From assembly GCA_902578505.1 (NCBI GenBank), contig CACHDD010000009.1, forward strand, positions 1 to 28,092: DNA of 28,092 nucleotides, written 5' to 3'. The position numbers were made by a program, and so were the translations under genes. Position 1 is the stretch's first letter. Each line of letters starts with the position of its first letter. This document shows, piece after piece, positions 17,653-24,330 of this stretch. The stretch comes from an uncultured Bacteroidota bacterium (GTDB taxonomy: Bacteria > Bacteroidota > Bacteroidia > Flavobacteriales > UA16). The notes under the pieces were generated by a model. It saw only the letters and a program-made list of their open reading frames with translations, had not been told where the DNA came from and searched no databases.

Positions 17653-18387
17653 ATGAAATCTAAGATTCTCAAAATAACACTAACTATTCTGCTCACAGCT
17701 GGTATTACTACGCTTGTGAGTTTGGCAACTGTAGATAGTGGATCGAGAAAAGTAGATTCTATTAAGATTACAATTACAGATGCAGAAAACAGTTTATTCT
17801 TAAACTCAACGAGAGTTAGAACTCACTTAGATGCATATGGTCCTATCGTAGGTTTATACGAGGACAAACTCCCGCTGAAAGAATTGTACGATCATCTTAT
17901 GCTAATACCTTCTGTGAGAAAGGCTAGCGTTTACCCTACTCTAAATGGCGAGCTCAACATCGTATTAACCCAAAAGCAACCTCAAGTAAGAGTACACCCA
18001 GAGCAAGGCCCCGATTTCTATATCGATGAGTTGGGGCTTCCTATGCCTTTGGACCCTGTTCATTCTTCAAGATTACCTATCATTCACGCAAAGGACATCA
18101 ACGAAGCTGATGCTGGCTTGAAGTTTTTGAACTCAGTGAGTGGGGATGAATTTTGGGCTTCTCTCATAGACCAAATCATAGTGGATCCTTCTGGAGATAT
18201 TAAAATCCTCCCTCGCATAGGCTGCCCAATATTTATTGGCTCTGGTCAAAATGTAGAAGAGCAAAAAAAGAATTTAATCACGTTTTACCGAGAACAGGTT
18301 AAAACGGGAAACCTCAAAAATTACAGTCGCATTGACTTGAGCTACAAAGGCCAAGTTATTGCAACCAAATATGCCCACCTCAATTAA
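17653..18387 (+). CDS. ftsQ: Cell division protein FtsQ (POTRA domain)
   Basis: Bitopic protein of 244 residues: short basic cytoplasmic tail, one membrane segment (about 5-26, TLTILLTAGITTLVSLAT), then a periplasmic region. Residues about 35-110 look like the POTRA domain (L.ELYDHLMLIPSVRKASVYPTLNGELNIVL is the typical V..A.V....PG.L.I.V pattern), and the rest is the beta domain with YIDELGLPMPLD. It would bind the FtsL-B complex. Sequence similarity in the family is low; the assignment leans also on position between murC and ftsA. ftsA follows after 6 bases. Confidence 0.9.
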   Translation: MKSKILKITLTILLTAGITTLVSLATVDSGSRKVDSIKITITDAENSLFLNSTRVRTHLDAYGPIVGLYEDKLPLKELYDHLMLIPSVRKASVYPTLNGELNIVLTQKQPQVRVHPEQGPDFYIDELGLPMPLDPVHSSRLPIIHAKDINEADAGLKFLNSVSGDEFWASLIDQIIVDPSGDIKILPRIGCPIFIGSGQNVEEQKKNLITFYREQVKTGNLKNYSRIDLSYKGQVIATKYAHLN

Positions 18388-18393
18388 ATCGCC

Positions 18394-19683
18394 ATGGAAC
18401 AAGAACTAAACTCAATAGATCCTGAAATCTTAGTTGGCCTAGATATAGGTACAACAAAAATTGCCTGCTTTGTAGGCCAAAGAAACGAACATGGGAAAAT
18501 TGAAATTCTTGGTTACGGAAAAAGTGAATCGGTAGGTGTGAGCCGTGGTGTTGTGTCAAACATAGACAGGACAGTTCAGTCTATCAAGGCAGCAGTTAAA
18601 GCTGCGGAAGAGGATTCAGGCGTAGAGATTAAAGTTGTAAATGTTGGTATTGCAGGGCAGCATATCAAGAGCTTACAGCATAGAGGTATGATTACTCGTG
18701 AAGAAACTGAGGATGAAATCGCACAATCAGACATCAACGAACTAGTTGATGATATGAGTAAGCTAGTAATGCCTCCTGGCGCACAAATTCTTCACGTGCT
18801 TCCACAGGAATTCACTGTTGACTCTGAACCTGGGATTAAAGATCCTGTAGGTATGGCTGGTGTTCGGCTCGAAGCAAACTTCCACATTATCACAGGAGAT
18901 ATTGCTGCGGCAAAAAACATTGTGAAATGTGTTTCTAAAGCAGGTTTAGAATTAGACAAACTTGTGCTTGAGCCACTTGCTTCATCTTCATCTGTACTGA
19001 CAGAAGAGGAAAAAGAAGCAGGAGTTGCCTTAATCGATATAGGTGGTGGAACTACGGACATAGCAATTTTCCAAGACGGAATAATTAGACACACTGCTGT
19101 AATTCCATTTGGAGGTAAAGCGATAAGCCAAGACATCAGTAACGGGTGTACTATCATGGCAAAACACGCTGAGAAACTCAAGTGTAAGTTTGGCTCTGCC
19201 CTCTCTCAGGAGATGAAGGAAAACGAATTGGTATGCATACCTGGTTTACAGGGCCGTCCGCCTAAAGAAATAAGTCTAAAAAATCTTGCTAGCATTATCG
19301 AAGCAAGGATGACAGAAATAATTGAGCACGTTCACTACGAGATAAAGGCCTCTGGTTTTGGCGACCAATTGATAGGAGGAATTGTAGTTACTGGTGGTGG
19401 ATCTCAATTAAGACATATCACTCAGCTGTTTCAATACGTAACAGGTTTGGATTGCAGAGTTGGATATCCAAACGAGCATTTACACGAACCACCATCTGAT
19501 ACAAACATTCCATCATTCTCAACTGGTGTTGGTCTAGTTATCAGAGGTTATGAAGATGCACGACTTACAGAAAGTGACAAGAAAGACCCTCTTCGTAAAA
19601 AGAAGGAAAAGAGAAATGGATTCATGGACAAGTTCTTGAATAATATCAAGACTTGGTTTGAACAAGAAGAACAAGATTACTAA
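18394..19683 (+). CDS. ftsA: Cell division protein FtsA
   Basis: Actin-like ATPase of 429 residues that tethers FtsZ to the membrane. Phosphate-1 loop GLDIGTTKIACFVG (15-28), the inserted 1C/SHS2 domain about 84-165, phosphate-2 loop DIGGGTTDIAIF (215-226) and adenosine motif TGGGSQL (333-339) are all present. After a basic linker (KKDPLRKKKEKR) the C-terminus, residues about 408-424 (NGFMDKFLNNIKTWFEQ), is an amphipathic helix, the membrane targeting sequence. Neighbouring ftsZ starts 26 bases downstream, the longest gap in the operon. Confidence 0.97.
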   Translation: MEQELNSIDPEILVGLDIGTTKIACFVGQRNEHGKIEILGYGKSESVGVSRGVVSNIDRTVQSIKAAVKAAEEDSGVEIKVVNVGIAGQHIKSLQHRGMITREETEDEIAQSDINELVDDMSKLVMPPGAQILHVLPQEFTVDSEPGIKDPVGMAGVRLEANFHIITGDIAAAKNIVKCVSKAGLELDKLVLEPLASSSSVLTEEEKEAGVALIDIGGGTTDIAIFQDGIIRHTAVIPFGGKAISQDISNGCTIMAKHAEKLKCKFGSALSQEMKENELVCIPGLQGRPPKEISLKNLASIIEARMTEIIEHVHYEIKASGFGDQLIGGIVVTGGGSQLRHITQLFQYVTGLDCRVGYPNEHLHEPPSDTNIPSFSTGVGLVIRGYEDARLTESDKKDPLRKKKEKRNGFMDKFLNNIKTWFEQEEQDY

Positions 19684-19709
19684 GCCCACAACCCCCAAAT
19701 AATATTCTC

Positions 19710-21326
19710 ATGGAATTTGCTCTACCAAAATCATCAAACTCACCTATCAAGGTTATAGGTGTGGGAGGAGGCGGCTCGAACGCCGTAAACACAATGTTTG
19801 AACAAGGAATCAAAGGTGTTGATTTCGTTGTCTGCAACACAGACTCGCAAGCACTAGATGTAAGCCCTGTTCCTCTTAAAGTACAACTTGGGTCTACTCT
19901 AACTGCCGGCATGGGTGCAGGATCAATTCCTGAAGTTGGTAAAAATGCAGCTATAGAAAATCTCGACGATTTAATAGAAATCTTAGGGTCAGACACTCGA
20001 ATGGTATTTGTTACTGCTGGAATGGGGGGCGGAACAGGTACAGGTGCTGGTCCAGTTATTGCACAAGCTTGTAAAGAATTAGACATCCTAACTGTGGGGA
20101 TTGTAACGGTACCATTCAGATTTGAGGGAAAGAAAAGATCAGACCAAGCAAAGGAAGGGCTTGACAATATGCGAGAAGCAGTAGATACTTTGCTTGTTAT
20201 ACGAAATGACAAATTAAGAGAGCTATACGGAAACCAAAGCATCTCCAAAGCATTCATAAATGCAGACCAAGTTCTTTGTACTGCTGCAAAAGGTATTGCC
20301 GAAGTAATTACTCGTACAGGCCAAATCAACGTCGATATGAATGATGTTCAAACTGTAATGAAGAATGCCGGAAATGCTATTATGGGAGCTGGTTCAGCAT
20401 CTGGTGAAGGAAGAGCTCAGAAGGCTGTTACCCTTGCTCTCGAAAGCCCACTTCTAAATGATAACGATATTACTGGTGCTCGCCAGGTACTTCTAAATAT
20501 TACTGTTGGCTCTGATGAAATCCTTATGGACGAAATCATGGAAATCACTGATTATATCCAAGATGCTGCAGGCCAAAGTGCAGAAGTAATTTGGGGTTAT
20601 GCAATTGACGAAAATCTTACTGAAGATGTCTGTGTAACTGTAATTGCAACTGGATTTGAAGCGCACGAGATTACTACAACTTCTGAACCTGTTGCACCGA
20701 GAAAGATTATTCATAAGCTAGGTGATGAAGCAACAGAGGTAACAAAAGCAGTAGAAACTCCTGTGTCTACTCCTGAAGAAGAACCGGTTGTAGAAGCTCC
20801 TCAAACTGATCTGTTTTCAGACTCATCAGATGTGGAAGAAACTGTCGAAGCCTATGAAGAGGTACAAGAAATTCAGGATGTTCAAGACGATCAATTGACA
20901 GAAGAAGTTGAAGAAGAAAAAATCATTCACAACCTAGATGACACTCCAGCTCTAACTGAAAATGTTGAGCCAGAGATTAGTGTTACTAATGAGGAACCTT
21001 CAACTCAAGAGTTTACAACTTCTACTGCCGATTCTGCTTCTATGGAAGAAAACAAGAAAAAGGCTCGTGAGGCTTTCCTTGAAAGACAAAGCCAGGTAAA
21101 GCGAACTCTTAATGACGTTAAGATGAAGCTTAGATTACCAGGAAGAATTGCTGATCTAGAGAACGAACCTGCATACAAGAGAAGAAACGTTAGTCTTGAC
21201 GATGTTAGCCATTCTTCTGAATCATCAGTTAGCCACTTTTCTATCAATGAAGAAGTAGATGAAAACGGTGAAAGAAAGATTGAGTTAAGAGACGACAATC
21301 CATTCCTACACGATAACGTAGATTAA
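19710..21326 (+). CDS. ftsZ: Cell division GTPase FtsZ with long acidic C-terminal linker
   Basis: Tubulin homologue of 538 residues forming the Z ring. The GTPase/activation core (about 12-320) has GVGGGGSNAVN (17-27), the tubulin signature GGGTGTGAGP (107-116) and the T7-loop region NVDMNDV (207-213). E. coli FtsZ has 383 residues; the extra length lies in an acidic linker (about 325-525) containing two similar motifs, KIIHKLGDEAT (332) and KIIHNLDDTPA (404), then a charged helical patch KKKAREAFLERQSQVKR (449-465). The conserved tail is PFLHDNVD at the very end, presumably the FtsA contact. The stop overlaps the next ATG by one base. Confidence 0.97.
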   Translation: MEFALPKSSNSPIKVIGVGGGGSNAVNTMFEQGIKGVDFVVCNTDSQALDVSPVPLKVQLGSTLTAGMGAGSIPEVGKNAAIENLDDLIEILGSDTRMVFVTAGMGGGTGTGAGPVIAQACKELDILTVGIVTVPFRFEGKKRSDQAKEGLDNMREAVDTLLVIRNDKLRELYGNQSISKAFINADQVLCTAAKGIAEVITRTGQINVDMNDVQTVMKNAGNAIMGAGSASGEGRAQKAVTLALESPLLNDNDITGARQVLLNITVGSDEILMDEIMEITDYIQDAAGQSAEVIWGYAIDENLTEDVCVTVIATGFEAHEITTTSEPVAPRKIIHKLGDEATEVTKAVETPVSTPEEEPVVEAPQTDLFSDSSDVEETVEAYEEVQEIQDVQDDQLTEEVEEEKIIHNLDDTPALTENVEPEISVTNEEPSTQEFTTSTADSASMEENKKKAREAFLERQSQVKRTLNDVKMKLRLPGRIADLENEPAYKRRNVSLDDVSHSSESSVSHFSINEEVDENGERKIELRDDNPFLHDNVD

Positions 21327-21778
21327 TGTCATTACATAAAGAAGTAGTCGACGGCATCAAGGATGCCATGCGAAACAAAGACAAGGTTAGACTTGCAACT
21401 TTGCGCGATGCGAAATCTAAATTTGTCCTAGAGCAAACAAAAACAGGAACATCTGACGAGCTTGATGATAGCGAGGTAATTAAGATTCTCAGCAAACTTC
21501 AACGCCAAAGATTAGATACAGCTGAAGTTTACAAAGGACAAGGCAGAGAAGATTTAGCAGAGGATGAATTAGCCCAAGCTGAAGTCCTAGCCGATTTCCT
21601 ACCAAAGGCTTTGACTGAAGATGAAATCAAGGAAAAAGTCAGTGAAATAATTACTCGAGTTGGAGCTAGTTCAATGGCTGATATGGGAAAGGTTATGGGA
21701 ATTGCCTCTGGTGAAATGGCAGGCCGAGCAGAAGGAAAGGTGATTTCTGGATTCGTAAGAGAAATTCTCAACGGTTAA
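21326..21778 (+). CDS. GatB/YqeY domain-containing protein
   Basis: A 150-residue stand-alone version of the YqeY domain, which is the tRNA-binding C-terminal domain of amidotransferase subunit GatB. Seen: LRDAKSKFVLEQTK near residue 25, KLQRQRLDTAEVYKGQGREDLAE.E..QAEVLADFLPK and the C-terminal MGKVMGI...GRAEGK.ISGFVREIL. The biological role of free YqeY proteins is not established; tRNA-dependent amidation is an inference from the domain. TAATG overlap with ftsZ makes it the last gene of the dcw transcript. Its stop is only two bases from the stop of the converging gene. Confidence 0.93.
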   Translation: MSLHKEVVDGIKDAMRNKDKVRLATLRDAKSKFVLEQTKTGTSDELDDSEVIKILSKLQRQRLDTAEVYKGQGREDLAEDELAQAEVLADFLPKALTEDEIKEKVSEIITRVGASSMADMGKVMGIASGEMAGRAEGKVISGFVREILNG

Positions 21779-21780
21779 TT

Positions 21781-22806
21781 TTACTTCAATAGAATTCTTA
21801 ATTCTATGCCAGCCATAGTTGAAGCAAATGATCCTCTTATGGTTTCTCCAGAAATTTGTTCTTTAGATGAGTCCCATTTGGCCTCTGTCCAATAATCATC
21901 TGTTATTGATCTAGACCAAAACACACCCAAATAATAACCTGGGTCTATACCCTTGGGTTGCTTTTCAATTCCAAGTTCCGCCATAATTGGAAAGGCAGCC
22001 AAGTCATTTAATCTTCCTAAATACGCCTCGTAATCCCTTGGTGGGTTATTTGGATCATCATTTATACCTTCTGTGTAGTCATTAACGAAAGAATCTGAAG
22101 GACTAAACTCTATTCCAACACCACCTGCTGCCGTTACAAAAAATCCCTTTCCCAGATTTACTCTGGTTTCTGCTACGATTGGAATTCTATAACTCATTGA
22201 CCTCAATATGTTGATTGTGTCACTTGTATTCAATGGAGTGCTAAGGCCTTCATTTGAGTAATCAAATACAACACGATAATTCCTTTTAATCCACATAATC
22301 CCTGTACCAATAGTCCAACTCTCTCTAAGGCGATTATTAATCCTAACCCCAAAACTCTGGCTTACCAAAGGATCCCAAGTAGCAGTAAGAGTATCATTAC
22401 TAATAATATGAGATTCAACTCCAGCAATTTCAAATGGCATACTAACTCGACCTTGCACAGCAAGCTCCCACCCAAATTTTGAATCCATCTGCTGGGCATA
22501 AGCTTTTGAAGAAAAAGCTCCAACAATTGCAAGAAGCAACATAGCTCCAGTAACAATTAGCATAGTCCACCTCAACCCTTTATTTTCAATAAAAGGCTTT
22601 CTTATATCTGCGTGTAATAGGTGGTTATGTCTCAATGCTTCAGTAAAATGTGTCCTTGGAACACCAAACTCTTTCTCATTTCTCTCAAAAGGAATCCCAT
22701 CCTTTTCAAGAGCAAGACCAAACCTATCAGCGTGTTCCTCTTCTCTAAAAGTAAATACATAGTAGCGATTATCGCCTGGGTGGAGAAAGTAATTAGTCCA
22801 ACGCAT
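21781..22806 (-). CDS. Small membrane domain fused to an outer-membrane beta-barrel-like protein
   Basis: From the ATG at 22806 the product has 341 residues and two unlike parts. Residues 1-78 are soluble (MRWTNYFLHPGDNRYYVFTF..., aromatic and charged, no export signal), followed by a hydrophobic segment at about 80-99 and AYA|QQ (102-104), a good signal peptidase I site. From about 105 the sequence alternates like a beta barrel (GVRINNRL, GTGIMWIKRNYRVVFDYS, ITDDYW, GIELRILL), similar in style to PF13568-type porins. The unlikely order cytoplasmic domain, signal, barrel suggests gene fusion, or an internal start at TTG 22575, which would give a classical signal peptide (MRWTMLIV...). Function unknown. 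Its ATG overlaps the nitroreductase stop (TGATG). Confidence 0.7.
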   Translation of the reverse strand: MRWTNYFLHPGDNRYYVFTFREEEHADRFGLALEKDGIPFERNEKEFGVPRTHFTEALRHNHLLHADIRKPFIENKGLRWTMLIVTGAMLLLAIVGAFSSKAYAQQMDSKFGWELAVQGRVSMPFEIAGVESHIISNDTLTATWDPLVSQSFGVRINNRLRESWTIGTGIMWIKRNYRVVFDYSNEGLSTPLNTSDTINILRSMSYRIPIVAETRVNLGKGFFVTAAGGVGIEFSPSDSFVNDYTEGINDDPNNPPRDYEAYLGRLNDLAAFPIMAELGIEKQPKGIDPGYYLGVFWSRSITDDYWTEAKWDSSKEQISGETIRGSFASTMAGIELRILLK

Positions 22807-23393
22807 CACTCCTCAATCCACTCTGTTACGTATTCCAATGGTTTTCTGTGACTCTTAGGCCAATCTCCTTCTGGATATCCCAAGTAAAACAATCCCAAAA
22901 CTCTTCTCCCCTCTTCCAAGTTTAAAAACTCCCTAACCTCTTCAGTGTATAAAAATCTTGGAGTAGAGTACAATGCTCCTATTCCATGAGCAGTACAAGT
23001 GAGGTACATGTTTTGGACTGCGCAAGCAACAGCTTCAATTTCCTCAACCTCTGGTATTCTTCCTGTAGAATCCGGAACCATAGTAACAGCGATTATTACC
23101 GAACATTTTTCACCTCTTGCTTCGAGTTTATCGAATTTCTTTTGGCTGAATTTTTCTTCGCCTATGAAATTCTTATACCAAATAGGCAACCTCTCTCCTA
23201 TCTTTTTAACGCCTTCACCTATATAGACCTTAAATCTCCATGGCTGCGTCATACCATGCGTCGGAGCCCAAGTCCCATTGCGCAAGATTTCCTCAACTAC
23301 CTCCTTATGCACCTTTCGAGAAGAATACTTTTCTGGGCCAATAGTTCTCCTATCCCTAATAAGTTCATTAGTATCACTTAAATTATGCCTCAT
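22806..23393 (-). CDS. Nitroreductase family protein (FMN-dependent)
   Basis: A 195-residue protein of the nitroreductase fold, normally a homodimeric FMN enzyme reducing nitro-compounds or other acceptors with NAD(P)H. Visible: LIRDRRTIGPEKY near the N-terminus (FMN phosphate contact RR), ILRNGTWAPTHGMTQPWRFKV (the cofactor-binding WAPTHxxxqPWRF block), AVACAVQNMYLTCTAHGIGALYSTP, and RVLGLFYLGYPEG. The frame is open up to an ATG at 23432, but that start overlaps the divergent SDR gene and lies upstream of a TAACTTTG box; ATG 23393 (MRHNLSDT) fits family N-termini better. The physiological substrate is not evident. Confidence 0.9.
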   Translation of the reverse strand: MRHNLSDTNELIRDRRTIGPEKYSSRKVHKEVVEEILRNGTWAPTHGMTQPWRFKVYIGEGVKKIGERLPIWYKNFIGEEKFSQKKFDKLEARGEKCSVIIAVTMVPDSTGRIPEVEEIEAVACAVQNMYLTCTAHGIGALYSTPRFLYTEEVREFLNLEEGRRVLGLFYLGYPEGDWPKSHRKPLEYVTEWIEE

Positions 23394-23398
23394 ATTTG

Positions 23399-23406
23399 CA
23401 AAGTTA
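23399..23406 (-). promoter_or_regulatory. -7 element of the nitroreductase unit
   Basis: The minus strand reads TAACTTTG, a perfect TAnnTTTG match, ending five bases before the ATG at 23393. If used, the transcript would be leaderless or nearly so. Divergent starts are only 29 bases apart, so both promoters must sit in or around this stretch. Confidence 0.5.
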
Positions 23407-23422
23407 ACCCCACCTTTGTCTA

Positions 23423-24202
23423 ATGCATACAATTCTTATCACAGGTGCTGGCTCTGGCATAGGAAAAGCCACTGCTGAATTACTTTCCTCTAGGCATAAC
23501 ACAAGACTCCTACTAATAGGACGCAGAATAGAAAAACTTCAAGAAGTGATTAATTCTCTTGAAAATTCTTCTTCACATGCTATTGCATCAGTAGATGTAA
23601 GCGATAAAAATCAGATAATATCATTCTTAGATAGCTCAGAAGCCAATCTTGAATCTCATCCACTTGTTGGTGTTTTTGCAAATGCAGGAATTGGCGGCCC
23701 AAACGTTTTTGGCCCAGATGATAAGTGGCAGAAAATTATCGATATTAATCTTACTGGAGCCTACAACACCTGTATGGCAGCTTACCCATGGTTATTAAAA
23801 GCTGGTGAAGCTGGTATTGATTTAAGACATATTGCTATCACATCTAGTTGTCTCGCACGCTTTGGTGTACCTGGTCTTACTGCTTATATAAGCTCAAAGA
23901 CTGGAATTATGGGACTCGTTAGAGGTCTTGCAGTTGAATGGTCCAAATCTGGAATACTGATAAACGCAATTGCCCCTGGTTGGGTAGATACAGAAATGGC
24001 AAGATCTAGCATACAAGGACATGCCGACATGCTTGGCAAGTCATATGACGAAATGTTAAGCGAAGTGTGCAGCGTTCTTCCAACTGGAAGGATGAGCGAA
24101 CCATCAGAAATCGCTTCATTGGTCAATTATCTTTTCTCAGGAAGCCAAAAATCAATCACAGGCGTGACAATTGACATAAACAACGGTTCTTGGATGGGAT
24201 AA
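23423..24202 (+). CDS. SDR family NAD(P)-dependent oxidoreductase
   Basis: Classical short-chain dehydrogenase/reductase of 259 residues. Cofactor loop TGAGSGIG (7-14), GRR at 33-35 which favours NADP(H), NAG motif (87-89), catalytic Ser in ITSSC (141/142), YISSK with Tyr155 and Lys159, then NAIAPGWVDTEM (181-192) and the C-terminal TGVTIDINNGSWMG dimer strand. The pattern resembles FabG-like 3-oxoacyl reductases, but substrate cannot be set from sequence and no acyl-chain neighbours are present. It diverges from the nitroreductase and is monocistronic, followed by a hairpin-T tract terminator. Confidence 0.92.
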   Translation: MHTILITGAGSGIGKATAELLSSRHNTRLLLIGRRIEKLQEVINSLENSSSHAIASVDVSDKNQIISFLDSSEANLESHPLVGVFANAGIGGPNVFGPDDKWQKIIDINLTGAYNTCMAAYPWLLKAGEAGIDLRHIAITSSCLARFGVPGLTAYISSKTGIMGLVRGLAVEWSKSGILINAIAPGWVDTEMARSSIQGHADMLGKSYDEMLSEVCSVLPTGRMSEPSEIASLVNYLFSGSQKSITGVTIDINNGSWMG

Positions 24203-24222
24203 AAAGATTTTATGATAAAACT

Positions 24223-24250
24223 AAAAAGCCACGCAGTAGCGAGGCTTTTT
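24223..24250 (+). terminator. Rho-independent terminator after the SDR gene
   Basis: AAAAAGCC pairs with GGCTTTTT and an inner CGC/GCG extends the stem past one A-A mismatch, with an AGTA loop. The stem runs straight into a run of T residues (TTTTTTTTT from 24246). It begins 20 bases after the SDR stop. Confidence 0.88.
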
Positions 24251-24276
24251 TTTTATTGTAAAGTATTGTGCAACAA

Positions 24277-24301
24277 AAAGGCCCCGCACCGCGGGGCCTT
24301 T
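24277..24301. terminator. GC-rich terminator facing the giant surface-protein gene
   Basis: A perfect 11-base stem (24277-24287 with 24291-24301; core AAGGCCCCGC/GCGGGGCCTT) with a 3-base loop. On the minus strand it is followed by a U run from AAAAA at 24275-24279, so it terminates the minus-strand gene ending at 24331; on the plus strand the trailing TTTCTT is a weaker second stop. Confidence 0.88.
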
Positions 24302-24330
24302 CTTATATCAGTCGTTATACGATGTCGATA

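Noticed and set aside
21789..21807. Perfect 8-base inverted repeat ATAGAATT/AATTCTAT between yqeY and the converging gene as terminator
   Set aside because: It is wholly AT-rich apart from one pair, has no T tract on either side, and lies in coding sequence for the last residues of the minus gene; weak as a terminator.
22806..23432. Nitroreductase start at 23432
   Set aside because: It would overlap the divergent SDR start and lie upstream of the perfect -7 box; family N-termini fit ATG 23393.
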